The translations under genes and the position numbers were made by a program. The notes below the pieces were generated by a model that made no database searches, was not told the origin of the DNA, and saw only the letters and a list, made by a program, of their open reading frames with translations. From contig JAUSNJ010000127.1 of NCBI GenBank assembly GCA_030645355.1, forward strand, positions 62,001-126,000: 64,000 nucleotides of DNA, in the 5' to 3' direction. The stretch comes from Rhodoferax sp. GTDB taxonomy: Bacteria; Pseudomonadota; Gammaproteobacteria; Burkholderiales; Burkholderiaceae_C. This document shows, piece by piece, positions 40,168-48,577 of this stretch. The stretch's first letter is position 1, and each line of letters starts with the position of its first letter.

Positions 40168-41673
40168 TCATTTGCTACTCGGAAACGCAAACACCGCCCC
40201 CTCGCGCACTCCAGCACTCGGCCAGCGCTGTGTGATCGTCTTGCGCTTGGTGTAGAAGCGCACCGCATCAGGCCCGTAGGCGTGCAAATCTCCAAACAGG
40301 CTGCGCTTCCAGCCGCCAAACGAGTGGTAGGCCACCGGCACGGGCAGCGGCACATTGACACCGACCATGCCGACCATGATGTTGTCGGTGAAGTAGCGCG
40401 CGGCCTCGCCATCGCGGGTGAAGATGCAGGTGCCGTTGCCGTATTCGTGGGCGTCGATCAGGTCCATCGCCTCTTGCAGCGTCTTCACGCGCACCACGCC
40501 CAGCACCGGGCCAAAGATTTCTTCCTGGTAGATCACCATGCCGGGCTTGACGTTGTCGAACAGGCAAGGGCCGAGGTAGTAGCCGTCCTCATGGCCGGCA
40601 ATCGTCAGGCCACGGCCATCGACGACCAGCGTGGCGCCTTCCTTCACGCCCTGGTCCACATAGCCCTTAACCTTCTCGAAGTGTGGCTTGGTCACCAGCG
40701 GGCCCATGTCCATGCCGGGTGCGGTGCCGGGGCCGACCTTCATCTTGCTGATCTCGGTCTTCAGGCCGGCAATCACGGCGTCGGCTGTCGCATCGCCCAC
40801 AGCCACCACCAGCGGGATGGCCATGCAGCGCTCGCCGCAGGAACCGTAGGCCGCGCCCATCAGTGCGCTCACCGCGTTGCCAATGTCGGCGTCGGGCATG
40901 ACCACGGCGTGGTTCTTGGCGCCACCCAGTGCCTGCACGCGCTTGCCGTGCGCGCAACCGGTGGTGTAGATGTATTCGGCAATGGGGGTGGAGCCGACGA
41001 AACTCACCGCCTTGACGCGCGGGTCGGTCAGCAGCGTGTCCACGGCTTCCTTGTCGCCGTTGACCACGTTGAGCACGCCGGGTGGCAGGCCGGCTTCCAG
41101 CGCCAGCTGCGCGATGCGCAGCGTGGAGCTGGGGTCGCGTTCGGAGGGCTTCAACACAAAGGTGTTGCCGCAGGCCACGGCCATCGGCCACATCCACAGC
41201 GGCACCATGGCCGGGAAGTTGAACGGGGTGATGCCGGCGGTCACGCCCAGCGCCTGGAATTCGCTCCACGAGTCGATGGCGGGGCCGACGTTCTTGCTGT
41301 GCTCGCCCTTGAGCAGCTCAGGCGCGTAGCTGGCGTATTCCACGTTCTCGATGCCACGCTGCAGCTCGCCCAGCGCGTCGCTCAGCACCTTGCCGTGTTC
41401 GGCGGTGATCAGGGCGCAAAGTTCCTCGGCGTGCTGTTCCAGCAGGACTTTCAGGTTGCCCATGACGCGGGCGCGCTTGAGCGGCGGCGTGTTGCGCCAG
41501 GCGGGGAAGGTCGCCTGGGCGTTGGCAATGGCTTCTTCGACCGTGGCCTTGGGGGCCAGCAGTACACGCTTCTCGGCCATGCCGGTGGCGGGGTTGAAGA
41601 CGTCCTGCGCACGAGCGCCGGTGGTGACGATCTGGCCGCCGATCAGGTGGCCGATGGTGGGGAGCTGGGACAT
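40168..41673 (-). CDS. mmsA: CoA-acylating methylmalonate/malonate semialdehyde dehydrogenase
   Basis: 501 residues from the ATG at 41673 (AGGAAA upstream). An NAD-dependent aldehyde dehydrogenase that turns malonate semialdehyde into acetyl-CoA, or methylmalonate semialdehyde into propionyl-CoA, with loss of CO2. Motifs: GITPFNFPAMVPLWMWPMA (MmsA wording around the catalytic Asn), FVLKPSERDPSS (cofactor site), VSFVGSTPIAEYIY, and AYGSCGERCMAIP with the catalytic Cys. It lies just downstream of the beta-alanine aminotransferase in the same leftward operon, fitting a beta-alanine to acetyl-CoA route. Confidence 0.95.
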   Translation of the reverse strand: MSQLPTIGHLIGGQIVTTGARAQDVFNPATGMAEKRVLLAPKATVEEAIANAQATFPAWRNTPPLKRARVMGNLKVLLEQHAEELCALITAEHGKVLSDALGELQRGIENVEYASYAPELLKGEHSKNVGPAIDSWSEFQALGVTAGITPFNFPAMVPLWMWPMAVACGNTFVLKPSERDPSSTLRIAQLALEAGLPPGVLNVVNGDKEAVDTLLTDPRVKAVSFVGSTPIAEYIYTTGCAHGKRVQALGGAKNHAVVMPDADIGNAVSALMGAAYGSCGERCMAIPLVVAVGDATADAVIAGLKTEISKMKVGPGTAPGMDMGPLVTKPHFEKVKGYVDQGVKEGATLVVDGRGLTIAGHEDGYYLGPCLFDNVKPGMVIYQEEIFGPVLGVVRVKTLQEAMDLIDAHEYGNGTCIFTRDGEAARYFTDNIMVGMVGVNVPLPVPVAYHSFGGWKRSLFGDLHAYGPDAVRFYTKRKTITQRWPSAGVREGAVFAFPSSK

Positions 41674-41705
41674 GGATTTTCCTGGGTGACTATCAATAAA
41701 AATGA

Positions 41706-41746
41706 CCTCTAGCCCTCGTGAATATTGCTTCAGCAGCTATCAAAAC
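41706..41746 (-). repeat. Dispersed CGAGGGCTAG repeat, copy 6
   Basis: Reverse copy CCTCTAGCCCTCGTGAATATTGC ... CAGCTATCAAAAC, in the 87-bp gap between the aminotransferase stop and mmsA. Confidence 0.72.
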
Positions 41747-41760
41747 AAGAGCATACTGTG

Positions 41761-43140
41761 TCAGGCGGTGGCGTTCAGCGACTCGCCCAGGGCGTTGATC
41801 AGGCTGTCGATCTCGGCCGCGGTAGCGATAAAGGGTGGCGCCAGCTGGATGGTGTCTCCACCATAACGCACGTAGAAGCCTTTTTCCAGGCATTTCATCG
41901 CGATCTCGTACGGGCGCTTGGCCGGCTCGCCTGGGGCCGACGCAATCGTGAAGCCGGCGGCCAGGCCGTAGTTGCGGATGTCGCCCACGTGTTTGGCTAC
42001 CTTGAGGCTGTGCACCGCCTGCTCAAAATGCGGGGCCAGTGCGGCCACGCGATCGACCATGTTTTCCTTGACCAGCACATCCAGCGCGGCAATGCCGGCG
42101 GCGCAGGCCACTGGGTGGGCCGAGTAGGTGTAGCCGTGGGCGAACTCCAGCATGTAGTCCGCTCCGCCCTGGGCCATGAAGGTGTCGTAGATGTCCTTCT
42201 TGGCGACCACCGCACCCAGCGGCTGGGCACCGTTGGTGACCTGCTTGGCGATGTTCAAAATGTCGGGCGTCACGCCGAATGCAGCTGCGCCGGTGTAGGC
42301 GCCCATGCGGCCAAAGCCGGTGATGACCTCATCAAAAATCAGCAGGATGTTGTTGGCGGTGCAGATCTCGCGCAGGCGCTGCAAATAGCCCACCGGCGGG
42401 ATCACGACCCCGGCGGAGCCCGACATGGGCTCGACGATGACGGCGGCGATATTGGACGCGTCGTGCAGCGCAATGAGTTTGAGCAGCTCATCAGCCAGCT
42501 CGGCACCGGTGGGTGGCATGCCCTTGTAGAACGCGCCGGCAGCGGGTTGCGTGTGGGGCAAGTGGTCGGCCTCGATGCCCTGGCCGAATGTCTTGCGGTT
42601 GCCGACGATGCCGCCGACCGAGATGCCACCGAAGTTGACGCCGTGGTAGCCCTTTTCGCGGCCGATCAGGCGCGTCTTGGTGCCTTGGCCCTTGGCACGC
42701 CAGTAGGCGCGCGCCATCTTGAGCGCGGTGTCAGCGGACTCGGAGCCCGAGCCGGTGAAGAACACATGGTCCAGGCCGGTGGGCATGAGTTCGGTGATCT
42801 TGTTGGCCAGCTCAAAGGACAGCGGGTGTCCGTACTGGAAGGCGGGCGAGTAGTCCATGGTGCCGACCTGGCGGCTCACCGCCTCGGTGATCTCAGAACG
42901 GCCATGGCCCAGACCGCAGCACCACAGGCCGGACAGACCATCGAACACCTTTTTGCCGTGGCTGTCGGTGTAGTAGGCGCCCTGAGCGCTGACCAGCATA
43001 CGGCCGACTTGTGGGCCAGCGGCCTTGAAGTTGCGGTTGGCCGAGAAGGGCATCCAGTGCGCCTCCATCCAGCGCGCGTCACCGGGAAAGGCGCTGGTGC
43101 TGGTGACGGCGGTCGAAGGGCTGTTGTCGTTGAGTTTCAT
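41761..43140 (-). CDS. Beta-alanine:pyruvate (omega-amino acid:pyruvate) aminotransferase
   Basis: 459 residues from the ATG at 43140, chosen for AGGAAGGAA upstream. Class III PLP enzyme: GLSGLWCCGLGHGRSEITEAV, FFTGSGSESADTALKMARAYW, ILLIFDEVITGFGRMGAY (the Asp contacting the PLP nitrogen) and KQVTNGAQPLGAVVAKK with the Schiff-base Lys region. HYGVNFGG-like YHGVNFGGISVGGIVGNRK is typical of the beta-alanine enzymes. It converts beta-alanine plus pyruvate to malonate semialdehyde plus alanine. mmsA, its usual partner, follows; a LysR gene diverges. Confidence 0.93.
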   Translation of the reverse strand: MKLNDNSPSTAVTSTSAFPGDARWMEAHWMPFSANRNFKAAGPQVGRMLVSAQGAYYTDSHGKKVFDGLSGLWCCGLGHGRSEITEAVSRQVGTMDYSPAFQYGHPLSFELANKITELMPTGLDHVFFTGSGSESADTALKMARAYWRAKGQGTKTRLIGREKGYHGVNFGGISVGGIVGNRKTFGQGIEADHLPHTQPAAGAFYKGMPPTGAELADELLKLIALHDASNIAAVIVEPMSGSAGVVIPPVGYLQRLREICTANNILLIFDEVITGFGRMGAYTGAAAFGVTPDILNIAKQVTNGAQPLGAVVAKKDIYDTFMAQGGADYMLEFAHGYTYSAHPVACAAGIAALDVLVKENMVDRVAALAPHFEQAVHSLKVAKHVGDIRNYGLAAGFTIASAPGEPAKRPYEIAMKCLEKGFYVRYGGDTIQLAPPFIATAAEIDSLINALGESLNATA

Positions 43141-43172
43141 GGCATTCCTTCCTGTAAGCGGGTGCAACGGTT

Positions 43173-43190
43173 CCCGCAAGGGCTTGCGGG
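43173..43190. promoter_or_regulatory. Palindrome in the aminotransferase leader
   Basis: CCCGCAAG-GG-CTTGCGGG, perfect 8-bp arms, 33-50 bp upstream of the aminotransferase start. An operator is more likely than a terminator, since no T-tract follows on either strand. A further ATTGTG (43201) and CACAAT (43232) inverted pair lies toward the LysR gene. Confidence 0.35.
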
Positions 43191-43260
43191 AGGCTTTCGT
43201 ATTGTGGGCAGCTCTGTTACTCTCATAAAGTCACAATTGCCACTATTCAGTTATCAAAAA

Positions 43261-44193
43261 ATGCAAGTGAAGAAGAAAGCCGTTCTGGGCCAGATCAGCG
43301 ATATGGATTTGCGCCTGCTGCGCGTGTTCCGCGCGGTGGTGGATTGCGGCGGCATGGCGGCAGCCGAATTGGAGCTGAACATCGGCACCTCCACCGTCAG
43401 CCGCCACATCAAGGACCTGGAGACCCGGCTGGGCCTGACGCTGTGCCGGCGTGGCCGGGGCGGCTTTGCGCTGACGCCGGAGGGCCACAAGATCTACGAG
43501 CAGACGACGGCGTTGTTGGCGGCGACCGACGCCTTTCGCAGCGGTGTGGACGAAATCCACCAGCGCATGGGTGGCGCGCTGCACGTGGCCATGTTCGACA
43601 AGACGGCCAGCAATCCGGCCGCTCACATTGCGCAGGCGATTGCGCTGTTCAGCCGCCAGGCACCCGATGTGGCGCTGAACCTGCATGTGGGCACGCTGAC
43701 CGCGATTGAGCGCGGGGTGCTGGACGGGCAGTACCAGATCGGCATCATTCCCGGCCACCGCAGTTCGGACGCGCTGGAATATGCCCGGCTGTTTGACGAG
43801 ACGATGTTGCTGTATGGCGGCGCAGACCATCCGTTGATGGATGCCGATCCGCAGACGCTGGATTGGGACAGCTTGCGGGCCTACCCATTTGCCGGGCTGG
43901 GCTACCACTCACCGAATATGGAAATCAGCCAGCAGGTGCGCCTGACACGCAAGGCGACCGGCTTTGACCAGGAGGCCATCGCGACCCTGATTCTGTCAGG
44001 TCAATTCTTGGGGTTTTTGCCCGACCACTACGCAGAAAGTTTTGTGCGCGCGGGGCAGATGCGTGCGATCCAACCGACACTGTTTCACTACGCGTGCCAG
44101 TTTTTTGCCATTACCCGGCGTTCGCCGCAACCCGCGCGGGCCACAAGAGCGTTTCAGGATTGCCTTGCCAAAGCCCACACTGCGGCTCAGTGA
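43261..44193 (+). CDS. LysR-type regulator divergent from beta-alanine catabolism genes
   Basis: 310 residues from the ATG at 43261. The HTH is MDLRLLRVFRAVVDCGGMAA with NIGTSTVSRHIKDLETRLGL. The effector domain starts MGGALHVAMFDKTASNP. The same frame is open far upstream, but that part is antisense to the aminotransferase and has no family features. Divergent placement with a 120-bp shared promoter region is the classic LysR arrangement, so it probably activates the aminotransferase-mmsA operon with a beta-alanine-related inducer. Confidence 0.9.
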   Translation: MQVKKKAVLGQISDMDLRLLRVFRAVVDCGGMAAAELELNIGTSTVSRHIKDLETRLGLTLCRRGRGGFALTPEGHKIYEQTTALLAATDAFRSGVDEIHQRMGGALHVAMFDKTASNPAAHIAQAIALFSRQAPDVALNLHVGTLTAIERGVLDGQYQIGIIPGHRSSDALEYARLFDETMLLYGGADHPLMDADPQTLDWDSLRAYPFAGLGYHSPNMEISQQVRLTRKATGFDQEAIATLILSGQFLGFLPDHYAESFVRAGQMRAIQPTLFHYACQFFAITRRSPQPARATRAFQDCLAKAHTAAQ

Positions 44194-44199
44194 GAACGC

Positions 44200-44246
44200 A
44201 ATTCCCCGCCGGGCCGCCCCAAGGGGAATTAGCCCCCGTGGGGGCT
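44200..44246. repeat. Two adjacent palindromes after the LysR gene
   Basis: AATTCCCC ... GGGGAATT (44200-44230) abuts AGCCCCC-GT-GGGGGCT (44231-44246). They begin 7 bp after the LysR stop. GC-rich paired hairpins without a T-tract, of the REP type. Confidence 0.5.
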
Positions 44247-44281
44247 GCGACCCGTGAAACGGCGGAGCGTGGGGGCTTGGA

Positions 44282-44452
44282 TCAGCCGCCCTTTTTGGAG
44301 CGCTTGCCGGGGTTTTTCTTGCTGCGCGTGGCCACACCACGCTCCAGGCTGACACGTTGTCCGCGACCACCGGTTGGCAGGGTGAAGCCTGGCAGGGTTG
44401 CGGGACGGGGAGTGGCCTTACGGTCTGCTTCGGTGACGATCTGATTGCCCAT
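44282..44452 (-). CDS. Small basic protein of unknown function
   Basis: 56 residues from the ATG at 44452, supported by AGGAAAG upstream. Strongly basic, with a Lys/Arg-rich tail RSKKNPGKRSKKGG and a central LPGFTLPTGGRGQRV. The tail suggests nucleic-acid or ribosome contact. No known domain. It stands alone between two rightward regulators. Confidence 0.55.
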   Translation of the reverse strand: MGNQIVTEADRKATPRPATLPGFTLPTGGRGQRVSLERGVATRSKKNPGKRSKKGG

Positions 44453-44616
44453 GGGATTCTTTCCTGAGTAATTGGTTGGAGGTTTAGATTTTACAAAGGC
44501 AGTATTAGGCCATAAACGCGGGCAGGCGGCAAAACCCGACACCGCCGCAAGCTCCGATGGCACTGGTCCGCGCACCCCTTGCGTGCTCGTATCCGCCGTT
44601 TCCCCACTTCGTCAAA

Positions 44617-44633
44617 TATTAGTTAAACTAATA
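44617..44633. promoter_or_regulatory. Perfect palindrome before the ArgP-like gene
   Basis: TATTAGTT-A-AACTAATA, 8-bp arms around one base, 28 bp upstream of the start. Probably the autoregulatory site of the LysR protein or overlaps its promoter; AT-rich amid GC-rich DNA. Confidence 0.45.
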
Positions 44634-44660
44634 ACTTTCTGAGGCTGCCCGAAGTCGTCT

Positions 44661-45572
44661 ATGCGCACATTTGATACTGACGCCCTGGAGTGCTTGGCCG
44701 CCATCGTGGAAGAAGGTGGCTTTGAGCGCGCAGCGGTCCGCTTGTCGGTGACCCAGTCTGCGGTCTCACAGCGCCTGCGCGCACTCGAGGCCCAGGTGGG
44801 CACCGTACTGCTGGTGCGCAGCCGCCCCATCAAGCCCACGTCCGCCGGGCGTTTGCTCATCAAGCACGCCATGCAGATGCGCCTGCTGCGCGCAGATCTG
44901 GAAACCGATTTGCACGACTTGACGCCGGGCTCGGGCGCCATGCGGGAAGAAGACCGAATCTCCATTGCCATCAATGCGGACAGCATTGCCACCTGGGCAC
45001 TCCCGGCATTGGGTGACATGGTTAGTGAAGGCTTGCCCCTTGAGATCATCACGGATGATCAGGACTTTACCCATGAATGGCTGCGCGAGGGACAGGTACT
45101 GGGCTGCGTGACGACGCTCAAGCAGGCTTTGCGCGGCTGCAAGGTGCTGTCGCTGGGTGCGATGCATTATGTGGCCGTGGCCAGTCCGGCGTATGCGAAT
45201 GCCCACTGCCCCAACGGACTGACGCCGCACAACTTCCGCAGCATTCCCTTTATCGCCTTCAACCGCAAGGACGATTTGCAGACCGACTTCGTCAGTCGCG
45301 CCTGCGGCCTGCGCCGCGTCGCGTTGAGCCAGCGCTTTGTACCGAGTTCCGAAGGCCAGGTGCGTGCCGTGTTGGCCGGTTGGGGCGCCAGCGTATTGCC
45401 TGAGTTGCAGGTGCGCGATTTGCTGGCAAATGGTCAGCTGGTCAACCTGGCGCCCACGGTGACACTGCCCGTGAACCTGTACTGGCATTGTTGGAACCTG
45501 GATTCGGTGGTGATCGACCGGTTGACTGCAGCGCTGTCAAGCGCCGCTACCGTCGCATTGAAGACCCCATGA
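44661..45572 (+). CDS. argP: LysR-type regulator of the ArgP (IciA/LysG) group
   Basis: 303 residues. MRTFDTDALECLAAIVEEGGFERAAVRLSVTQSAVSQRLRALE is the ArgP-type DNA-binding domain (split here: DALECLAAIVEEGG and VTQSAVSQRLRALEAQVG). The effector domain has INADSIATWALPALGD and FIAFNRKDDLQTDFV, also ArgP-like. ArgP usually controls a LysE-type lysine/arginine exporter, often divergently; none adjoins here, although a LysE-family gene lies at 6686. Its stop overlaps the start of a TetR-family gene (ATGA), so both are co-translated. The symbol is by family similarity. Confidence 0.82.
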   Translation: MRTFDTDALECLAAIVEEGGFERAAVRLSVTQSAVSQRLRALEAQVGTVLLVRSRPIKPTSAGRLLIKHAMQMRLLRADLETDLHDLTPGSGAMREEDRISIAINADSIATWALPALGDMVSEGLPLEIITDDQDFTHEWLREGQVLGCVTTLKQALRGCKVLSLGAMHYVAVASPAYANAHCPNGLTPHNFRSIPFIAFNRKDDLQTDFVSRACGLRRVALSQRFVPSSEGQVRAVLAGWGASVLPELQVRDLLANGQLVNLAPTVTLPVNLYWHCWNLDSVVIDRLTAALSSAATVALKTP

Positions 45573-46186
45573 AACCCAGCCCCGGCGTAAAAACATCGTT
45601 CAAAGCTCAAATGCTGCAGGCGCGTGAAGACGCGATCATCCACGCGGTGAATCACTTGTTGGCAGAGAAGGGTTTCGACGCAATGACGGTGGATGAGGTG
45701 GCCGCCAATGTCGGCATCGCCAAGGCCAGCCTCTACAAACACTTTCCCAGCAAGGAAGACCTGGCGGCAGCTGCGATGGTGCGAACCCTGCGCCACGCGC
45801 AGGCTTACCTAGAACGGATTACCGAAGAGACCCCGCCGCTGGAGAAACTGCGTCAGGTTGTACGCTGGACCATGGAGCTGAAGCTGGCGGGAGAAATGCC
45901 GTCACTACCGAGCCAAAACTCCAGCTTGCGTGCCACGCTTACACGCAACCAGGATTACATGAACAGTCTGATCGAGGTCAGCGACCGGCTGGGAGAATGG
46001 ATTGAGTCGGCACAGGCCCAGGGCAGCATCAACCCCCAGTTGCCAGCCATTGCAATCCTGTACACGCTGTATGCCAGAGCGTGCGACCCGGTACTGGAGT
46101 TCTTGAAGATGGGCGGGCAGCACTCCGACGCACAAATAGTGTCCCTGGTGCTGTCCACCTGCTTTGATGGCCTGAAGGCGCGTTAA
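45569..46186 (+). CDS. TetR/AcrR-family regulator
   Basis: 205 residues from the ATG at 45569, four-base overlap with the argP-like stop. HTH region residues about 18-65: AIIHAVNHLLAEKGFDAMTV, DEVAANVGIAKASLYKHFPS, KEDLAAAAM. The ligand-binding half is all-helical and ends SLVLSTCFDGLKAR. It does not look like RutR, which is relevant to the operator before preT. Target and inducer unknown; coupling to an ArgP-like gene is unusual. Converges with the usp gene with a four-base overlap. Confidence 0.88.
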   Translation: MKPSPGVKTSFKAQMLQAREDAIIHAVNHLLAEKGFDAMTVDEVAANVGIAKASLYKHFPSKEDLAAAAMVRTLRHAQAYLERITEETPPLEKLRQVVRWTMELKLAGEMPSLPSQNSSLRATLTRNQDYMNSLIEVSDRLGEWIESAQAQGSINPQLPAIAILYTLYARACDPVLEFLKMGGQHSDAQIVSLVLSTCFDGLKAR

Positions 46187-46605
46187 CGCACGAGCAGCAC
46201 CGGCACCTTGCAATGCGCCAGCACCTGATTGGCGACGGAGCCCATCACCATGCTCAGCACGGCGCCATGGCCATGCGATCCCATGACCACCAGATCGAAA
46301 TTGCCTTCGGTTGCCAATTTGGCGATGGTCGCACCGGCAGGGCCAACTTTCCACTGTGACTTCGCGTCAATGCCGTGGCGCAGCAGAAACTTGGACACGG
46401 GAGCCAGCACCTTCTCGCTCTCTTCCGCATAGTACGTATCCACAATGGTCTTGCCAACCGCGGCACGGGCGCGGGGCGGCAAAGCCGCCTGTGCGGTAAA
46501 AACGGTGAAATCGTTCTTGCCATTGAGCAAGCTCTCGTGGGTGCTTAAATAGGCCAGCATCTTCTTGCTATAGGGACTGCCGTCAACGGCCAGAAGAATC
46601 TTCAT
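46183..46605 (-). CDS. Universal stress protein UspA family
   Basis: 140 residues, one Usp domain. MKILLAVDGSPYSKKMLAYL at the N-terminus, then IAKLATEGNFDLVVMGSHGHG with VANQVLAHCKVPVLLVR at the C-terminus: the G-2x-G-9x-G-(S/T) ATP-binding pattern is kept as GSHGHGAVLSMVMGSVAN. Cytoplasmic stress-survival factor. Its start overlaps the preceding phosphoesterase gene by 23 bp, making it the last gene of a LysR-phosphoesterase-usp unit. Confidence 0.92.
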   Translation of the reverse strand: MKILLAVDGSPYSKKMLAYLSTHESLLNGKNDFTVFTAQAALPPRARAAVGKTIVDTYYAEESEKVLAPVSKFLLRHGIDAKSQWKVGPAGATIAKLATEGNFDLVVMGSHGHGAVLSMVMGSVANQVLAHCKVPVLLVR

Positions 46606-47494
46606 GGTTCACTCCTCGGTGCAATGCTCCCAGTGTAACCATGGGCTGCACACCGACCTCAATGAGGCAGTCCGGTTTGAATGCCGACTGCTCGTTTTTC
46701 CGGGCGTATCCTAGTGGGTTGGCCACGACCCGGCAGCCTTGGGCCGTGTAGTCACTGGGCGCATGCAGATGCCCATGGAGCCAGCATTGCGCCAACGGCA
46801 ACATGCTATCCAGTGCATTGCAGAATCCGGCCGTTCCGGGCGTCAGGCCATACCGCGGGTCGGCGCTGCGCAGACTGGGAGCAAAGTGCGTTACGACAAC
46901 GGTGGTCCCCGCGAACGGTTGCGCCAGAGCGTCCCGCAACCACGACTGACACCGCAGTGCCTGTTCGCGCAGACCTTCGGCCAACCATGGTTCTCCGTTG
47001 CGGGTCGTCAGGGTCTTGCGCAAATAGTAGTTTGCTGCGCGAAAAGCCTTGTCGCGTGACTTCAGCAACTGCGCCAATGCATTGCCCCCTGAATCGGCGC
47101 CCGTTGGGGCCTTGTCAGGGTTCACAGTCGGCGCCAGCGCGTCAAAATCGGACCACAAGGTCGTGCCAACGAACCGGATACCGGACATCTCAACCGTTTC
47201 CCGCTCCAGCCAGATCAGGCCCAGGCGGTCACAGGTTTCGCGCAGCCGGCTGTGCGCCTCGTCGAAGTCCATACTGTCGTACTCATGGTTCCCCGGCACG
47301 AAGACGACGGGTGTGGGCCAACCATTGCGGGGCGAAAACTGGCCGAGCCCAAAGTCCGAATCGATCAACAGGGAGCCAGGCTGGTAGGAGCCAATATCGC
47401 CCGCCAGTACCAGCAAATCGGCACCGGGTGCCGGCTGTGCGACCCAATGCGGGTGCGTTTCCAGATGGAGGTCCGACAGCAGTTGCAGTTTCAT
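46583..47494 (-). CDS. Calcineurin-like metallophosphoesterase
   Basis: 303 residues from the ATG at 47494, which overlaps the LysR stop as ATGA. Metal-site motifs in order: LLSDLHLETHP (DxH), VLAGDIGSY (GDxx), VFVPGNHEYDS (GNHE), VVTHFAPSL (H) and WLHGHLHAPSDY (GHxH), a complete set. Substrate could be a phosphodiester, nucleotide or phosphoprotein. An insert around TLWSDFDALAPTVNPDKAP is family-typical of longer members. Translationally linked to the LysR gene before it and usp after it. Confidence 0.88.
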   Translation of the reverse strand: MKLQLLSDLHLETHPHWVAQPAPGADLLVLAGDIGSYQPGSLLIDSDFGLGQFSPRNGWPTPVVFVPGNHEYDSMDFDEAHSRLRETCDRLGLIWLERETVEMSGIRFVGTTLWSDFDALAPTVNPDKAPTGADSGGNALAQLLKSRDKAFRAANYYLRKTLTTRNGEPWLAEGLREQALRCQSWLRDALAQPFAGTTVVVTHFAPSLRSADPRYGLTPGTAGFCNALDSMLPLAQCWLHGHLHAPSDYTAQGCRVVANPLGYARKNEQSAFKPDCLIEVGVQPMVTLGALHRGVNHEDSSGR

Positions 47495-48447
47495 GGCTTG
47501 AAGGCTACTTCTGCCAGCGCCGCCACCCGGGTGCGCAACCAGGCGTGCGCGGAGGAACTGTCCTGCCGCTGATGCCACAGCGCGTCCACCTGAATGGTCA
47601 GCGGCGCTAGCGGCAACTCTCGCAAAACCAGCTGGTCCGCAAAGCCCGTTACGTTAACAAAGTGCCGTGGCAAAACCGTCAACAGATCCGAGTGCGCAAC
47701 CACTTTACCCGCTGTAAAAAACTGGTTGACCGTCAGCACGACCCGGCGGCGGCGGCCGAGCACTGCCAGCGCCTCATCGATGAAGCCGTGCGCCCTGCCT
47801 GAGAAGCTCACCAGCATATGCCTGGCGGAGCAGTAGCGATCCAGCGTAAACGGCCCCTTGGCCAATGGGTGCCCGCGGCGCATGACGCACACATAGTCCC
47901 CCTGGAACAAGCGGTGGTGCAAGAATGAGACCGCCTCACCGGACTGCGCGCGGGCAGCAAGATCTGTCATGACCGCCGGAAAATTTCCGATCGCGAGGTC
48001 TGCATGCCCCTCCTCCAGCAAACGCCGCGGGTCCCGGGTGGTCAGAGGAACGACCCGCAACGAGATGCCTGGCGCCTGCTCGGTAATGAGCGCAACCAAG
48101 GGAGGCATCAATTCCGCAGCGGTTGCATCTGCCATGGTCAGAACAAAGGTCGTGTTGGCGCCGGAAGCCTCAAAGACACTGGGTTCCAGTGCGGTTTGGA
48201 GGCGTTTCAAGGTATCGCGCACGGCCAACCAGAGCTCCTGTCCTCGGGGCGTGGGCTCCAGGTTGCGACCCTTTCGCACCAGAAGCTCATCCCCCAAGGC
48301 ATCGCGCAGGCGACGCAGGGCATTGCTGACCGCGGGCTGGGTCAGCGACAACAATTGGGCAGCCCGCGTCAGGCTGCGTTCGGACATGACCACGTCGAAG
48401 ACTTTCAGCAGGTTCAGGTCCAGTTTGCGCAACGTTACAGTGGGCAT
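47491..48447 (-). CDS. LysR-type regulator (NodD/ToxR-like group)
   Basis: 318 residues from the ATG at 48447. LRKLDLNLLKVFDVVMSERS, LTRAAQLLSLTQPAVSNALR is the DNA-binding domain, with the NAL-RRLRDALGDELLVR wording of the NodD/LinR/ToxR group. The effector domain starts NTTFVLTMADATAAELMPPL. First gene of a leftward unit with a phosphoesterase and a universal stress protein, unusual cargo for a LysR operon. Inducer unknown. Confidence 0.9.
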   Translation of the reverse strand: MPTVTLRKLDLNLLKVFDVVMSERSLTRAAQLLSLTQPAVSNALRRLRDALGDELLVRKGRNLEPTPRGQELWLAVRDTLKRLQTALEPSVFEASGANTTFVLTMADATAAELMPPLVALITEQAPGISLRVVPLTTRDPRRLLEEGHADLAIGNFPAVMTDLAARAQSGEAVSFLHHRLFQGDYVCVMRRGHPLAKGPFTLDRYCSARHMLVSFSGRAHGFIDEALAVLGRRRRVVLTVNQFFTAGKVVAHSDLLTVLPRHFVNVTGFADQLVLRELPLAPLTIQVDALWHQRQDSSSAHAWLRTRVAALAEVAFKP

Positions 48448-48577
48448 CAGTTAATCATAACCCTGGTGAATGTCAGACATCACAAACATAAAGTTGAATG
48501 GTATTAGTAAAAACCCTAGTATTGCAACCATGCTGATCCAAAAACCGTCTCCCTTCAACCTGTCCGGGAAAATTGCC

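Noticed and set aside
41725-43260. Long in-frame N-terminal extension of the LysR gene at 43261
   Set aside because: This part is antisense to the aminotransferase and shows no protein similarity; LysR homology begins at the ATG at 43261.
45569-46186. TetR-family gene as the RutR that would bind the preT operator
   Set aside because: Its DNA-binding region and ligand domain do not resemble RutR, and it is co-translated with an ArgP-like gene far from the pyrimidine operon.
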